From: Methylophaga sp. OBS4
GTDB taxonomy: Bacteria > Pseudomonadota > Gammaproteobacteria > Nitrosococcales > Methylophagaceae
Direction: 5' to 3'
Assembly: GCF_026319305.1 (NCBI RefSeq)
Contig: NZ_JAPDMV010000003.1
Coordinates: 43,675 to 107,674 of the forward strand
DNA: 64,000 bases
The position numbers and the translations under genes are program-made. Below the pieces are notes generated by a model, which saw nothing but the letters and a program-made list of their open reading frames with translations, was not told where the DNA came from and ran no database searches. This document shows positions 21,191 through 33,414 of the stretch, piece after piece; the first letter of the stretch is position 1, and each line of letters starts with the position of its first letter.

Positions 21191-21224
21191 GTACCCGGAC
21201 TCATACAATTATGCATCCGGGTAC
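21191..21224. terminator. hairpin after uvrB
   Basis: A perfect 9-bp stem GTACCCGGA / TCCGGGTAC around a 16-base loop, 8 bases after the uvrB stop. There is no T-run, so termination at this site is uncertain; the right arm abuts the -35 box of the tRNA-Val promoter. Confidence 0.4.
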
Positions 21225-21252
21225 TTGCATAATCCGGCCAGCTGCGTATAAT
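21225..21252 (+). promoter_or_regulatory. promoter of tRNA-Val
   Basis: TTGCAT (21225-21230), a 16-bp spacer, then a consensus TATAAT (21247-21252), 16 bases before the mature tRNA. The -10 box lies inside an inverted repeat, GCTGCG-N8-CGCAGC (21241-21260), unusual for a tRNA promoter. Confidence 0.75.
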
Positions 21253-21268
21253 TTCGCAGCTTCACGGC

Positions 21269-21345
21269 AGGCACGTAGCTCAGTTGGTTAGAGCACCACC
21301 TTGACATGGTGGGGGTCGTTGGTTCGAATCCAATCGTGCCTACCA
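21269..21345 (+). tRNA. tRNA-Val (GAC)
   Basis: A 77-nt cloverleaf with encoded CCA: acceptor AGGCACG / CGTGCCT, anticodon loop TTGACAT (GAC), T-arm TTGGTTCGAATCCAA. Confidence 0.97.
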
Positions 21346-21351
21346 GTTTCT

Positions 21352-21375
21352 AAAAGCGCTTCGGGCGCTTTTTTG
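21352..21375 (+). terminator. terminator after tRNA-Val
   Basis: AAAGCGC-TTCGG-GCGCTTT hairpin with a TTTTTT tail, 6 bases after the tRNA. It separates tRNA-Val from thrS. Confidence 0.88.
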
Positions 21376-21419
21376 GTTTTTAAGGCCCTTTGTATCGGCC
21401 ACAACCATGGATTTCCAAT

Positions 21420-23345
21420 ATGATTTCAGTAACCCTTCCTGACGGCAGTCAACGTCAATTTGATCATCCGGTCACTATTCATGATATAGCCGCCGATATC
21501 GGCACCGGTCTGGCACGCGCTGCATTGGCAGGCAAAGTCAATGGCCAGTTGGTCGACACTTCGCATGTGGTTGACGAAGATGCAGACGTGGCTATCGTTA
21601 CCGATCGCGATGAGGAAGGGCTGGACGTTATTCGTCACTCTACTTCGCACCTGATGGCACAAGCAGTCAAACAGCTTTATCCGCAAGCTCAGGTGACCAT
21701 CGGCCCGGTTGTTGATGACGGTTTCTACTACGATTTTTCCTATCCTGAAGGTTTTACCCCGGAAGATCTGGAAAAGATCGAAAAAAGAATGGAAGAACTG
21801 GTTAAACAGGATTTGCCGGTAGTACGTGAGGAAGTGTCCCGCGAGGCCGGTATCGAAATGTTCCGCAATATGGGCGAGAAATACAAAGCCGAGATTCTGG
21901 AAGATATTCCCAAGGGTGAAACCTTATCTATATATCGTCAGGGTGATTTTGTCGATTTGTGCCGTGGCCCTCATGTGCCCAGTACCGGCAAGCTGAAAGC
22001 GTTCAAATTGATGAAACTGGCCGGTGCCTACTGGCGCGGTGACTCGGATAATGAAATGCTGCAGCGGGTATATGGCACCGCCTGGCAGGATAAAAAAGCA
22101 CTGAAAAGCTATCTGCACCGTCTGGAAGAAGCCGAAAAGCGGGATCATCGCAAGATTGCCAAGAATCTGGACCTGTTTCATCTGCAGGAAGAAGCGTCCG
22201 GCATGATTTTCTGGCATGACAATGGCTGGCGCATTTATCGCGAAGTCGAGAATTACATTCGCGATGTGTTGCGTGATAACGGTTATCAGGAAGTACGTAC
22301 GCCACAAGTGGTCGATCGCAGCCTGTGGGAAAAGTCCGGTCACTGGGACAAGTTTGGTGACATGATTTTCACCACCCATTCTGAAAACCGCGATTATGCA
22401 GTCAAACCAATGAACTGCCCTTGCCATATTCAGATTTTTAATCAGGGGCTGAAAAGCTATCGTGACTTGCCGTTACGCATGGCGGAGTTTGGCTCTTGTC
22501 ATCGTAATGAGCCATCGGGCACCTTACACGGTCTGATGCGTTTACGCAGTTTTACCCAGGATGATGCGCATATCTTCTGTACCGAGGATCAAATCCAGTC
22601 GGAAGTAGCTACATTTATTAAATTGTTACATGAAGTTTATGCAGACTTCGGTTTCAACGAAATTATCATTAAATTGTCGACTCGTCCGGACAATCGTGTT
22701 GGCAGTGACGAGGTCTGGGATAAGGCTGAGCATGCACTGGAACAGGCCTTGAATAAAGCACAACTGGACTGGGATTTGCAGCTTGGCGAAGGGGCATTCT
22801 ACGGACCTAAAATCGAGTTTTCCTTGAAAGATTGTCTGGGCCGAGTATGGCAGTGCGGCACCATTCAGGTTGACTTCTCGATGCCCGGACGCCTTGATGC
22901 CAGTTATGTCGCCGATGATGGCAGCAAGCAGGTACCGGTGATGCTGCATCGGGCCATTCTCGGATCACTGGAACGCTTTATCGGCATCCTGATTGAGGAG
23001 TATGCCGGTGCCTTCCCGACCTGGCTTGCACCGAAACAGGTCATGGTCATGGGCATTACTGATAAACAGTCTGAATATGTGCAAAAAATAGCCAAGGATT
23101 TGCAAGAACAAGGATTTAGAGTTGATTCAGACTTGAGAAACGAGAAGATTGGCTTTAAAATACGCGAGCATACATTGCGACGTGTCCCCTATTTAGTTGT
23201 TGTGGGTGAACGCGAAGCGCAGGATAACACCGTGGCAGTACGTACTCGCAAAGGCGAAGACTTAGGTGCTATGTCACTTGAGGACTTTGTCGGCTTGCTT
23301 AAAGAAGACGTCGCTCGCCGCGGTCGACTTATTTTAGAGGACTAG
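21420..23345 (+). CDS. thrS: threonyl-tRNA synthetase
   Basis: Class II synthetase of 641 residues that charges tRNA-Thr and edits Ser-tRNA-Thr. Order: N-terminal TGS domain ([19 protein letters not shown]), editing domain with [11 protein letters not shown] (HxxxH) and the SAD region, catalytic core with [10 protein letters not shown] and [20 protein letters not shown] (motif 2), zinc ligands Cys and His, and a C-terminal anticodon-binding domain ([21 protein letters not shown]). The start ATG 21420 has only a weak Shine-Dalgarno. First gene of the translation operon. Confidence 0.97.
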   Translation: MISVTLPDGSQRQFDHPVTIHDIAADIGTGLARAALAGKVNGQLVDTSHVVDEDADVAIVTDRDEEGLDVIRHSTSHLMAQAVKQLYPQAQVTIGPVVDDGFYYDFSYPEGFTPEDLEKIEKRMEELVKQDLPVVREEVSREAGIEMFRNMGEKYKAEILEDIPKGETLSIYRQGDFVDLCRGPHVPSTGKLKAFKLMKLAGAYWRGDSDNEMLQRVYGTAWQDKKALKSYLHRLEEAEKRDHRKIAKNLDLFHLQEEASGMIFWHDNGWRIYREVENYIRDVLRDNGYQEVRTPQVVDRSLWEKSGHWDKFGDMIFTTHSENRDYAVKPMNCPCHIQIFNQGLKSYRDLPLRMAEFGSCHRNEPSGTLHGLMRLRSFTQDDAHIFCTEDQIQSEVATFIKLLHEVYADFGFNEIIIKLSTRPDNRVGSDEVWDKAEHALEQALNKAQLDWDLQLGEGAFYGPKIEFSLKDCLGRVWQCGTIQVDFSMPGRLDASYVADDGSKQVPVMLHRAILGSLERFIGILIEEYAGAFPTWLAPKQVMVMGITDKQSEYVQKIAKDLQEQGFRVDSDLRNEKIGFKIREHTLRRVPYLVVVGEREAQDNTVAVRTRKGEDLGAMSLEDFVGLLKEDVARRGRLILED

Positions 23346-23348
23346 AAC

Positions 23349-23867
23349 ATCGCTACAGATCAAAAACGGCTGAATGGTGAAATCACAGCCAAAGAAGTTC
23401 GATTAACTGATGCCAAAGGTGAACAGCTCGGTATTGTTCCGTTGAAACAAGCGCTGGAGCTGGCCGAAGAAGCCGAATTGGATTTGGTGGAAATTGCCCC
23501 ACAGGCAACTCCACCAGTGTGCCGTATTATGGATTACGGCAAGTATTTGTTTGAGGAAAGCAAGCAAAAAGCGCTAGCTAAGAAAAAACAAAAACAAATA
23601 CAGGTTAAAGAAGTTAAATTCCGACCAGGGACGGAGGAAGGGGATTATCAGGTAAAACTACGCAACCTGATACGTTTCCTAGAAAGCGGGAACAAAACCA
23701 AAGTCAGTCTCAGATTTCGCGGACGTGAAATGGCGCATCAGGACTTGGGTCTCAAATTGCTGCAACGTGTGGCAGATGACCTTAAAGACCTGTCTGTTAT
23801 TGAGCAGCATCCGAAGAAAGAAGGGCGTCAAATGATAATGGTTCTGGCCCCAGGTAGTAAAAAATAA
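23349..23867 (+). CDS. infC: translation initiation factor IF-3, AUC start
   Basis: 172 residues. No ATG, GTG or TTG precedes the conserved N-terminus; instead ATC 23349 reads ATC-GCT-ACA-GAT ([19 protein letters not shown]), 3 bases after the thrS stop, with GAGG at 23336-23339 (inside thrS) as likely Shine-Dalgarno. A rare non-AUG start is the classic device by which IF-3, which rejects such starts, represses its own translation (E. coli uses AUU). The [20 protein letters not shown] linker and the C-domain ([16 protein letters not shown]) are intact. Confidence 0.95.
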   Translation: MATDQKRLNGEITAKEVRLTDAKGEQLGIVPLKQALELAEEAELDLVEIAPQATPPVCRIMDYGKYLFEESKQKALAKKKQKQIQVKEVKFRPGTEEGDYQVKLRNLIRFLESGNKTKVSLRFRGREMAHQDLGLKLLQRVADDLKDLSVIEQHPKKEGRQMIMVLAPGSKK

Positions 23868-23903
23868 AGATTAGATAATAAACCCAATGCGGAGTTTTAA
23901 ATA

Positions 23904-24101
23904 ATGCCTAAATTGAAAAATCACAGTGGTGCTGCAAAACGTTTCAAACGTACCGGCAGCGGAAAATTCAAGCGTTCTCAAGCGTTCACTAGTCATATCC
24001 TGACTAAAAAGAGCACTAAACGGAAACGCCAACTGCGTTCTACGCTGACAATCTGCAAAGCAGACCATATGTCAGTTCGTAAAATGTTGCCTAATCTGTA
24101 A
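23904..24101 (+). CDS. rpmI: 50S ribosomal protein L35
   Basis: 65 residues, very basic: [20 protein letters not shown] then [21 protein letters not shown]. Typical length and position between infC and rplT; GGAG precedes the ATG. Confidence 0.97.
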   Translation: MPKLKNHSGAAKRFKRTGSGKFKRSQAFTSHILTKKSTKRKRQLRSTLTICKADHMSVRKMLPNL

Positions 24102-24116
24102 TTAAGGAGTTTTCCG

Positions 24117-24476
24117 ATGCCTAGAGTAAAACGTGGTGTAACTGCCCATGCACGTCACAAAAAAGTTCTTGATCAGGCCAAAGGTTATTATGGCCGTCGT
24201 AAAAATGTCTATCGTGTAGCTGTCCAGGCTGTCACCAAAGCCGGCCAATACGCTTATCGCGATCGTCGTCAGAAAAAACGTCAATTCCGTATCTTGTGGA
24301 TTGCTCGTATCAACGCGGCAGCCCGTGAGTGTGGTTTGTCTTACAGCCGTATGATTGATGGTCTGAAAAAAGCGTCTATCGAAATCGATCGTAAAGTGTT
24401 GGCCGATATTGCTGTACATGATGAAGCTGCATTCGCTGCACTTGCGGAAAAAGCGAAAGCTGCACTGGCAGAATAA
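24117..24476 (+). CDS. rplT: 50S ribosomal protein L20
   Basis: 119 residues: [20 protein letters not shown] with [14 protein letters not shown], the RNA-binding N-terminal helix, and [19 protein letters not shown]. Needed for early 50S assembly; in E. coli L20 represses rpmI-rplT translation, and the same order here makes that likely. GGAG lies 8 bases before the start. Confidence 0.97.
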   Translation: MPRVKRGVTAHARHKKVLDQAKGYYGRRKNVYRVAVQAVTKAGQYAYRDRRQKKRQFRILWIARINAAARECGLSYSRMIDGLKKASIEIDRKVLADIAVHDEAAFAALAEKAKAALAE

Positions 24477-24515
24477 CATCGCTTCGTAGAGCGATAGCCT
24501 TAGTGCTGTTAATAA

Positions 24516-25619
<1,104 letters not shown>

Positions 25620-25634
25620 TCGGCGGGAAAAGTA

Positions 25635-28010
25635 ATGAAGTTTAGTGAAAAATGGTTACGCGAATGGGTCAATCCTGAACTGGACACCACAGCCTTAGTG
25701 GAAAAACTGACTCAGGCCGGTCTGGAAGTGGATGCCGTTGAACCGGTTGCCGGTGAATTCAGTGGTGTGCTGGTCGGGCAGGTCAAATCCGTGGTGCCAC
25801 ATCCCGATGCCGATAAATTACGCCTCTGCCAGGTCGATGTAGCCGCTGATGAATTACTGGACATTGTCTGTGGCGCCGCTAATGTACGTGAAGGGCTGAA
25901 AATCCCGGTTGCGGTGATCGGTGCGGTTTTACCGGGCAATTTCAAGATTAAACAAGCCAAATTACGCGGCGTCCCCTCGTTTGGTATGTTGTGTTCGTCC
26001 AAAGAACTCGGTTTGGCTGAATCGGCTGACGGCCTGATGGAACTCGCTGATGATGCGCCGGTTGGGCAGGATTTTCGTCAATATCTGGATCTGGATGATA
26101 AATCGATTGATATTGATTTGACGCCTAACCGTAGTGATTGTCTTGGCGTGGCCGGTATCGCCCGTGAAGTGGGTGTCTTGACGTCTGAAGATGTGGCTCA
26201 TGTCGACTGCGCCGAGGTGCCGGCAGCAGTAGACAGACAATTTACGGTCAATGTAGCAGCGCCCCAAGCCTGTCCGCGCTATCTCGGCCGGGTGATTGAA
26301 AACATCAAACCGCAAGCTGAAACACCACTGTGGATGCAGGAAAGACTGCGCCGTAGCGGCTTGCGCAGTCTGGGGCCGGTTGTTGATGTCACCAACTATG
26401 TGATGCTGGAATTGGGGCAGCCGATGCATGCCTTTGATCTGGATAAACTTAGCGGTGCTATTACTGTTCGACTGGCCAAAGCTGGCGAAAAATTAAGCCT
26501 GCTTGATGGACAGGAGATTGAAACTCAAGCTGATACCTTATTGATCACTGATGATAGCGGACCGCTGGCATTGGCCGGCATTATGGGCGGCGAAGGTTCC
26601 GGTGTGACCAGCGGTACCCAGAACCTGTTCCTGGAAGCCGCTTTTTTCAGCCCGGAAGCGATTGCCGGTAAAGCACGTGCTTATGGTTTACACACGGATT
26701 CTTCCCACCGTTTCGAGCGGGGAGTTGATCCGGAACTGACGATACTGGCGATGCAACGGGCAACCGCGCTGTTATTGGACATTGTTGGTGGCAAAGCCGG
26801 TCCGGTCACAGAAAAAACCAGTGCAGCTGATCTGCCGAAATCGGCGACCATTCACCTGCGTGCTGACAGAATCAAAAGAGTGTTGGGTCTTGAACTGGAT
26901 GCACAACAAGTCACCGAGCAACTTACCCGTCTGGGTTTGATGCTGGATAAAGTGGCTGATGGCTGGCAGGTGAAAGTGCCCAGCTTCCGCTTTGATTTAG
27001 CAATTGAAGTTGATTTGATCGAAGAACTGGGCCGGCTTTATGGTTATGACAAACTGCCACAAACCCGGCCGCAGGGCACCGTGCTGACCTCACAGATTTC
27101 TGAGCACACCACCGATACTGAACGCCTGCAAACCTTGTTGGTAGACCGCGGTTATTTTGAGGCTATCACTTATAGTTTTGTTGATCCCAAACCCCAACAG
27201 TTGCTGGCCGAAAATGATTTGGCGCCTATCAAACTGGCTAATCCGATTTCAGCCGATTTATCTGTGATGCGCACTTCTTTGTGGCCGGGACTGGTTCAGG
27301 CGCTGGTCTACAATGCTAACCGTCAACACGAACGCGTACGTTTATTTGAGGTGGGCAGGGTATTCAAAGGCGACTTGAACCATATTGAACAGCATCGTCA
27401 GATTGGCGGTCTGATCTACGGCAATCGTTATCCGGAACAATGGTCTCAGCCACAACGTGAAGTGGATTTCTTTGATATCAAAGCTGATGTTGAGGCCTTA
27501 CTCAGTGTAGGCGGTGGTGAGATCAACTTTAAGGCAGAGCAGCATTCAGCCTTACACCCGGGGCAATCTGCGCGCGTTTACAAGGGCGGGCAAGCAATTG
27601 GCTGGCTCGGCGCTTTACATCCAAAACTTAACAAACCCTTAGATATCAATGGTAAGGTGTATGTTTTTGAATTAAATCTTTCCGCTGTGTTGCAGGCTCA
27701 GGTGCCCGAATTTGAGGCATTATCCCGCTTTCCTGCGATTCGCCGTGATTTGGCTTTGCTGGTCGATGAGTCGGTCACAGCAGGACAAATTGAGCATTGC
27801 CTGCAAGGGATTGATTCTGATATTCTTAAGTCAATTCAACTGTTTGACGTCTATACTGGAGAAGGAGTCGAGCTTGGCAAGAAGAGTCTTGCCGTTGCTT
27901 TTCATCTCCAGCATGGCGAGCGCACATTGACTGATGAAGAAGTGGATGCACTTATGCAAACTGTGATCGTGACGTTAGAGCAGAATGTTGGTGCGGCTAT
28001 AAGATCATAA
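25635..28010 (+). CDS. pheT: phenylalanyl-tRNA synthetase beta subunit
   Basis: 791 residues, full length. An N-terminal tRNA-binding OB domain (VGQVKSVVPHPDADKLRLCQ), B3/B4 editing domain (PNRSDCLGVAGIAREV; YVMLELGQPMHAFD), B5 domain, the catalytic-like core and a C-terminal anticodon-binding domain (FPAIRRDLALLVDESV). Follows pheS by 15 bases and is likely co-transcribed with ihfA. Confidence 0.97.
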   Translation: MKFSEKWLREWVNPELDTTALVEKLTQAGLEVDAVEPVAGEFSGVLVGQVKSVVPHPDADKLRLCQVDVAADELLDIVCGAANVREGLKIPVAVIGAVLPGNFKIKQAKLRGVPSFGMLCSSKELGLAESADGLMELADDAPVGQDFRQYLDLDDKSIDIDLTPNRSDCLGVAGIAREVGVLTSEDVAHVDCAEVPAAVDRQFTVNVAAPQACPRYLGRVIENIKPQAETPLWMQERLRRSGLRSLGPVVDVTNYVMLELGQPMHAFDLDKLSGAITVRLAKAGEKLSLLDGQEIETQADTLLITDDSGPLALAGIMGGEGSGVTSGTQNLFLEAAFFSPEAIAGKARAYGLHTDSSHRFERGVDPELTILAMQRATALLLDIVGGKAGPVTEKTSAADLPKSATIHLRADRIKRVLGLELDAQQVTEQLTRLGLMLDKVADGWQVKVPSFRFDLAIEVDLIEELGRLYGYDKLPQTRPQGTVLTSQISEHTTDTERLQTLLVDRGYFEAITYSFVDPKPQQLLAENDLAPIKLANPISADLSVMRTSLWPGLVQALVYNANRQHERVRLFEVGRVFKGDLNHIEQHRQIGGLIYGNRYPEQWSQPQREVDFFDIKADVEALLSVGGGEINFKAEQHSALHPGQSARVYKGGQAIGWLGALHPKLNKPLDINGKVYVFELNLSAVLQAQVPEFEALSRFPAIRRDLALLVDESVTAGQIEHCLQGIDSDILKSIQLFDVYTGEGVELGKKSLAVAFHLQHGERTLTDEEVDALMQTVIVTLEQNVGAAIRS

Positions 28011-28047
28011 GCTGTTAATAATAAAATAAGAATTCATAGAGGTACAC

Positions 28048-28344
28048 ATGGCACTGACTAAGGCCGACATGACGGAACAACTTTACGATGAACTAGGCTT
28101 TAACAAACGTGAAGCTAAAGAGCTGGTAGAAATGTTTTTCGAAGAAATCCGTACTGCATTAGAAAAAGGCGAACAGGTAAAGCTGTCCGGATTTGGCAAT
28201 TTTGAACTCAGAGATAAAAGCGAGCGGCCTGGACGTAACCCTAAAACCGGCGAGGAAATTCCCATCACCGCACGACGGGTGGTGACGTTCCGTCCCGGAC
28301 AAAAACTGAAAGCGAGGGTGGACGGTTATGTTGGAAGCGAGTAA
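28048..28344 (+). CDS. ihfA: integration host factor alpha subunit
   Basis: DNA-bending HU-family protein of 98 residues. [40 protein letters not shown] and the [18 protein letters not shown] beta-arm are characteristic of IHF-alpha. AGAGG precedes the start. It overlaps the following MerR gene by 17 bases. Confidence 0.96.
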   Translation: MALTKADMTEQLYDELGFNKREAKELVEMFFEEIRTALEKGEQVKLSGFGNFELRDKSERPGRNPKTGEEIPITARRVVTFRPGQKLKARVDGYVGSE

Positions 28345-28687
28345 CAACAATGAATTGCCCCCGATCCCGGGCAAACGTTATTTCACTATTGGTGAAGTCA
28401 GTGAATTATGTGGCGTAAAACCCCACGTATTGCGTTACTGGGAACAGGAATTTTCTCAACTTAAACCGGTCAAGCGTCGCGGTAACCGACGCTATTATCA
28501 ACGCCATGATGTGGTATTGATTCGTGAAATCCGTGGTTTGCTGTATGAACAGGGTTTCACTATTGGTGGTGCGCGCCAGCAGCTGGGTGCTGAAAACAAA
28601 GCAACCCCGACCACCAGTGCCGATCAAAAAGAACTGGTACGTGAATTGCTGAAAGAACTGGAAGATTTACGTACTTTGCTTAATTAA
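28328..28687 (+). CDS. MerR family regulator next to ihfA
   Basis: 119 residues. The N-terminal winged helix ([38 protein letters not shown]) is followed by a short Gln/Glu-rich coiled coil ([17 protein letters not shown]); there is no metal- or drug-binding domain. This small MerR gene after ihfA is a conserved gammaproteobacterial pair with unknown target. Confidence 0.9.
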   Translation: MLEASNNNELPPIPGKRYFTIGEVSELCGVKPHVLRYWEQEFSQLKPVKRRGNRRYYQRHDVVLIREIRGLLYEQGFTIGGARQQLGAENKATPTTSADQKELVRELLKELEDLRTLLN

Positions 28688-28706
28688 AGAAGCGTTCCGA
28701 GACAAT

Positions 28707-28745
28707 AAAAAACCCGCAGCATTGCTATGTGCTGTGGGTTTTTTT
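28707..28745. terminator. bidirectional terminator between merR and prpD
   Basis: AAAAACCCGCAGCA - loop - TGCTGTGGGTTTTT with one G:T pair, T-rich on both strands. It serves the MerR gene (plus) and prpD (minus), which converge here. Confidence 0.88.
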
Positions 28746-28803
28746 ATATCCAGGCCGAATTTCTATCTGTATCTTCCGGACTGAATTTCAAAACGTTATC
28801 AGC

Positions 28804-30264
28804 TCAGATAACAAACAAGTCCACAAACTCATGTACCGGCATTTCTGATAACCGCGCCTCATCCATACAGATATTGACTATGGCTTCCTGTTGTCTGGCC
28901 GGGAAACGGCGGGCAAGGTTGATTTTGAATTTCTTGACCAACTCGGGAATGCCTTCTTTACGGCGGCGGCGATGACCAATCGGGTATTCAACACTGATAT
29001 TGTCCGACTGAGAGCCATCTTTGAAAAAGATCTGCACCGCATTGGCAATCGAGCGTTTTTCCGGATCGAGATAATCCTCGGTGTATGCTGGATTTTCCAC
29101 ACACTGCATTTTATCGCGTAAGGCATCAATGCGCGGATCGGCGGCTACATTATCTTCATAATCGGCGGCTGTCAGATTGCCCTTGAGCAAGCCTACCGCC
29201 GTCATATACTGGATGCAGTGATCGCGATCTGCCGGGTTGGCCAGCGGGCCCTGCTTGTCGATAATTCGAATAGCCGATTCGTGGGTAGTAATGGTGATTT
29301 TGTCGATCCGGGCGATTTTTTCCAGCGTATCCAGCCGGTCTCCAACCTGTGGATGCAGCTGAATCGCACACTCCACTGCTGTTTGGGCATGGAATTCGGC
29401 AGGAAAGGAGATTTTGAACAATACATTCTCCATGACATAACTGCTGTATTGGCGCTGGAAGGTAAAGGGGCGGCCCTTGAATAAAACATCATAGAACCCC
29501 CATGTTTTGGCAGTCAGCGCCGTGGGATATCCCATTTCTCCCTTCATCGTCATTAATGCGAGACGAACAGCACGACTGGTGGCATCGCCGGCCGCCCAGG
29601 ATTTACGTGAACCGGTGTTGGGGCTGTGGCGATAGGTACGCAGGCTTTGTCCATCAATCCAGGCATTAGAGACTGCGTTGATAATATCTTCCCTGCTGCC
29701 GCCGAGCAGGCCGGTAACAACCGCAGTGGAGGCGACTTTGACCAGTACAACATGATCGAGTCCGACCCGGTTAAAGCTGTTTTCCAACGCCAAGACGCCT
29801 TGTATTTCATGGGCTTTGATCATTGCGATTAATACATCATGCATGGTGATAGCCGGGTGTTTGTCTGACCGGCGGTTGCGTGATAACCAGTCAGTGGTGG
29901 CCAGAATGCCGCCCAGATTGTCAGAAGGGTGGCCCCATTCGGCGGCGAGCCAAGTATCGTTAAAGTCCAGCCAGCGCACCATGGCGCCAATATTGAATGC
30001 AGCCAGAATCGGATCCAGCTGAAACTGGGTGCCGGGGATCTTACTGCCATTCGGCACCACGGTACCGGGTACAACCGGACCCAGCAATTTGGTACAAGCA
30101 GGATAGGAGAGGGCTTCCAGACCACAGCCCAGCGTATCCATCAAACAGTAACGCGCGGTATCCAGCGCTTCTTTGCTGGTGACCAGATAATCAGCCACAT
30201 AATCAGCAATATCAACCAGTACCTGATCGGGATTCGGGCGCACATCAGAGATAGCAGACGACAT
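28804..30264 (-). CDS. prpD: 2-methylcitrate dehydratase
   Basis: MmgE/PrpD family, 486 residues, dehydrating 2-methylcitrate to 2-methyl-cis-aconitate. Family motifs: [62 protein letters not shown] and [19 protein letters not shown] 30264 has AAGGA upstream; the frame runs on to 30429 into prpC and was trimmed. Last gene of the minus-strand operon. No acnD or prpF is seen nearby, so PrpD is expected to be the sole dehydratase, with rehydration by an aconitase elsewhere. Confidence 0.93.
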   Translation of the reverse strand: MSSAISDVRPNPDQVLVDIADYVADYLVTSKEALDTARYCLMDTLGCGLEALSYPACTKLLGPVVPGTVVPNGSKIPGTQFQLDPILAAFNIGAMVRWLDFNDTWLAAEWGHPSDNLGGILATTDWLSRNRRSDKHPAITMHDVLIAMIKAHEIQGVLALENSFNRVGLDHVVLVKVASTAVVTGLLGGSREDIINAVSNAWIDGQSLRTYRHSPNTGSRKSWAAGDATSRAVRLALMTMKGEMGYPTALTAKTWGFYDVLFKGRPFTFQRQYSSYVMENVLFKISFPAEFHAQTAVECAIQLHPQVGDRLDTLEKIARIDKITITTHESAIRIIDKQGPLANPADRDHCIQYMTAVGLLKGNLTAADYEDNVAADPRIDALRDKMQCVENPAYTEDYLDPEKRSIANAVQIFFKDGSQSDNISVEYPIGHRRRRKEGIPELVKKFKINLARRFPARQQEAIVNICMDEARLSEMPVHEFVDLFVI

Positions 30265-30295
30265 AAATTTTCCTTTGAAACTGAAATAACGAGGG

Positions 30296-31438
30296 TCAGG
30301 CTCGTTCATTAATGGGGACAAACGGCCGATTTTCCGGTCCGTTATATTCGGCATTGGGACGAATGATCTTGTTGTCGATCCGCTGTTCGATAACATGGGC
30401 AGCCCAGCCGGTAATGCGCGAGATGACAAAAACAGGCGTAAAGAAACTGGTCGGGATACCCATCATGTGATAGCTGGACGCACTGTACCAGTCGAGGTTG
30501 GGAAACATTTTTTTCTCGCGCCACATCACTTGTTCAATGCGTTCGGAAATATTGAACAGGTTCATATTGCCGCCGTCTTCGCACAACCTGCGTGCGACTT
30601 CCTTAATGGCGACATTACGCGGATCGGAAATGGTGTAAACCGGGTGGCCGAAGCCGATAATGATTTCCTTGTTTGCCATCCGCCGCATGATGTCCATTTC
30701 GGCTTCATCCGGTGTCTGATAACGTTGAATGATTTCCATCGCAGCTTCATTGGCGCCGCCGTGTTTGGGGCCGCTCAAGGCGCCGATAGCGCCGGTGATG
30801 GCTGAATAGATATCTGCCAACGTGCCGGCAATCACACGCGCGGTGAAGGTTGAAGCATTGAACTCATGTTCCGCATACAACACCAGCGATTCATTCATCG
30901 CCGCCGTGTGCAGGGATGAGGGTGGTTTACCGTGTAACAGATGCAGAAAATGGGCCGCAATGGAATTGTCATCGGTTTCCAGTTCGATACGTTTACCGTT
31001 CAAGCTGAAGTGGTGCCAATAGAGCAGAATGGAACCAAAACAGGCAATCATGCGATCGGCGATATCACGCGCCCCCGCGGCTGAATGATCGGTGTTTTCA
31101 GTTTCTAAAGTGCCCAGCATCGAGCAGGCGGTTCGCATCACATCCATCGGATGGGCACTGGCGGGCAGTTGTTCCAGCACTACCTTGAGTGCATCGGGAA
31201 TATGGCGCAGTGTCTTCAGTTTGGCGTGATAGGCGGCCAGTTCCGCCTGATTGGGCAGATGCTCATGAATGAGCAAATACGCCACTTCTTCAAATGTGGC
31301 TTTAGCAGCCAGTTCCAGGATGTCATAGCCGCGATAATGTAGATCATTACCACTGTGGCCGACAGTACAAATAGCGGTGGTACCGGCGGCGACGCCTGCC
31401 AGCGCCACCCCTTTTTTCTTTTTTTGAACTTCACTCAT
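30296..31438 (-). CDS. prpC: 2-methylcitrate synthase
   Basis: Condenses propionyl-CoA with oxaloacetate, 380 residues. The citrate-synthase catalytic triad is His226 ([10 protein letters not shown]), His265 ([14 protein letters not shown]) and Asp316 ([10 protein letters not shown]). The HYRGYDI segment and the short N-terminus match PrpC rather than housekeeping citrate synthase. It lies 31 bases upstream of prpD. Confidence 0.94.
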   Translation of the reverse strand: MSEVQKKKKGVALAGVAAGTTAICTVGHSGNDLHYRGYDILELAAKATFEEVAYLLIHEHLPNQAELAAYHAKLKTLRHIPDALKVVLEQLPASAHPMDVMRTACSMLGTLETENTDHSAAGARDIADRMIACFGSILLYWHHFSLNGKRIELETDDNSIAAHFLHLLHGKPPSSLHTAAMNESLVLYAEHEFNASTFTARVIAGTLADIYSAITGAIGALSGPKHGGANEAAMEIIQRYQTPDEAEMDIMRRMANKEIIIGFGHPVYTISDPRNVAIKEVARRLCEDGGNMNLFNISERIEQVMWREKKMFPNLDWYSASSYHMMGIPTSFFTPVFVISRITGWAAHVIEQRIDNKIIRPNAEYNGPENRPFVPINERA

Positions 31439-31505
31439 GGTTCTCTCCTGAACAGTTCTTTACTGTTATTCAATAGCTTTGAGCGGCTGTTATGACTTAT
31501 TGTTG

Positions 31506-32396
31506 TTAGCTGCTTTTTTCGTCGTTGAACAATTGATCCAGCTTGGTCTCAAACGCGTGGTAATCAAGATAGTCATAGAGTTCTTCACGTGTTTGCATCA
31601 AATCAATCACTTGTTTTTGCGTGCCGTGTTCACGCACTGACTGATAAACATTCAACGCCGCCTGATTCATGGCGCGGAAGGCGGACAGGGGATACAACAC
31701 CAAGCTGACATTATGTGCCGCCAGTTCGGCAACGGTGAACAAAGGCGTACTGCCGAACTCGGTAATATTGGCTAGTACCGGCACCTGCACTGCTTCGGCA
31801 AACTGCCGGTACATGGATAATTCCGTCATGGCTTCCGGGAAGATCATGTCCGCCCCGGCTTCCACACAGGCACAGGCCCGATCTATCGCGGACTGCAAAC
31901 CTTCAACCGCCAAAGCATCGGTACGTGCCATGATCACAAAATCATCATCAGTTTTGGCATCAACGGCGGCTTTAACGCGATCGACCATTTCAGCCTGGCT
32001 GACAATCGCCTTATTAGGACGGTGCCCACAGCGTTTGTTTTGTATCTGATCTTCGATATGCACGGCACCGGCGCCGGCTTTGATCATGGATTTAATGCTG
32101 CGGGCGATATTAAAGGCACCACCGAAGCCGGTATCAATATCAACCAGCACCGGCAGGTCGGTCACATTGGTAATGCGTTCCACATCAGTGAGCACATCCG
32201 ACAGGGTAGTAATCCCCAGATCGGGCACACCGAGTGATCCGGCTGCCACGCCACCCCCTGAAACATAAAGAGCTTTGTACCCCACCCGGTCAGCCAAACG
32301 GGCATGATAGGCATTAATGGCGCCGATAACCTGCAACGGCTGCTCTTCTTTCACTGCCTGACGAAAACGCGCGCCGGCGGATAATAGTTTGCTCAT
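31506..32396 (-). CDS. prpB: 2-methylisocitrate lyase
   Basis: Splits 2-methylisocitrate to pyruvate and succinate, 296 residues, PEP mutase/isocitrate lyase fold. The catalytic loop is KRCGH (121-125, Cys123) followed by RPNKAIVS; the Mg site is in [10 protein letters not shown], and [16 protein letters not shown] binds substrate. AAGGA is upstream. The gene order CitE-prpB-prpC-prpD on one strand suggests one transcript. Confidence 0.94.
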   Translation of the reverse strand: MSKLLSAGARFRQAVKEEQPLQVIGAINAYHARLADRVGYKALYVSGGGVAAGSLGVPDLGITTLSDVLTDVERITNVTDLPVLVDIDTGFGGAFNIARSIKSMIKAGAGAVHIEDQIQNKRCGHRPNKAIVSQAEMVDRVKAAVDAKTDDDFVIMARTDALAVEGLQSAIDRACACVEAGADMIFPEAMTELSMYRQFAEAVQVPVLANITEFGSTPLFTVAELAAHNVSLVLYPLSAFRAMNQAALNVYQSVREHGTQKQVIDLMQTREELYDYLDYHAFETKLDQLFNDEKSS

Positions 32397-32407
32397 GGGG
32401 GTTCCTT

Positions 32408-33397
32408 CTAAAAAAATGCCTGTTCCGCTTTTTCAGGCAATGCCACGCCGGTTTTTTTGGCTGTTTGTAACAATTCCCAGAAATAACGGTAGGTAGCACG
32501 ATCGTGTAATTCGCCTTCGTACTGTAACGGTCCCCAATCTGCTTGTTGCGCCGCCAACAGGATATTAGCCGCATCAAGCACTTCGCTATAGTCAGGTTTC
32601 ATTGCATCAACAATGGCTGTGATCTGGGTCGGATAGATACTCCACATCCGCATAAAACCGAATTCATGGCGGGCCCGATAAGCATCGGCGTAGGTGATTT
32701 CAGTGTTTTTCAGATCCAGCGTGACGTTATGGGCGGGGACCACGCCGTTAGCCAGAGCTGCCGCGACAACTTCGGTTTTGGCCCGTGCCAGCAGGCGGTG
32801 CTCAAACTGTCCCGGACTACGCATGGCAGAGGCGGCGATAGCGCCATGATGACCACTGACAAAATCCATCAGGCCGAAATCGAGCACCTGTAACCAGGGC
32901 AGGGCAGCAATTTCAAAAACATCACGCAGCGCGCCATGAGTTTCTATCAGCACATGGACAGGGATTTCACGGCTGATCCCGTTATCTCTGGCCACCTGCT
33001 GAATATAGGCAATCATTTTGGCTGCCTGCGCTGCTTTGGTCACTTTCGGAATGGTGATATAGCTGATGATGTTGCCCAGCCCTGCGACCAGGATATCGAC
33101 ATCCTGACGCCACGCATAATGGGTATAGTCATGAATACGGGCACCGGCCATTTTGTGTTTATTGGCTTGTGAATCGAGTACACGAACAATCATTTCTGCA
33201 TGTTCGCGCTCGGCCCCGGCTGCTGCGCCATCTTCACAATCACAGGTGATATCAAAAATCGGCCCCAGTGTATCCTGCAGCGATAAGGCTTTCAGGATAA
33301 GTTTTTCGCTGCCGGCAAAATGCTCACAGCTGGGAATAATCGGAAAGGCTTGTTCATCGTCAAACAGAGCTTCGCTCGGGTGAGTCTGGCTGGTCAT
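32408..33397 (-). CDS. CitE/HpcH-like lyase 1
   Basis: HpcH/HpaI aldolase-citrate lyase superfamily, 329 residues, TIM barrel. Metal/substrate motifs: [15 protein letters not shown] (CEDG for the usual LEDG), [35 protein letters not shown] and [11 protein letters not shown]. It differs from ordinary CitE (longer loops), resembling a subgroup found beside propionate genes in proteobacteria. A likely substrate is a CoA thioester such as methylmalyl- or citramalyl-CoA, but this is inference. It is 11 bases upstream of prpB and follows the hydratase. Confidence 0.8.
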   Translation of the reverse strand: MTSQTHPSEALFDDEQAFPIIPSCEHFAGSEKLILKALSLQDTLGPIFDITCDCEDGAAAGAEREHAEMIVRVLDSQANKHKMAGARIHDYTHYAWRQDVDILVAGLGNIISYITIPKVTKAAQAAKMIAYIQQVARDNGISREIPVHVLIETHGALRDVFEIAALPWLQVLDFGLMDFVSGHHGAIAASAMRSPGQFEHRLLARAKTEVVAAALANGVVPAHNVTLDLKNTEITYADAYRARHEFGFMRMWSIYPTQITAIVDAMKPDYSEVLDAANILLAAQQADWGPLQYEGELHDRATYRYFWELLQTAKKTGVALPEKAEQAFF

Positions 33398-33414
33398 TTT
33401 GAATCCTTAAATTA

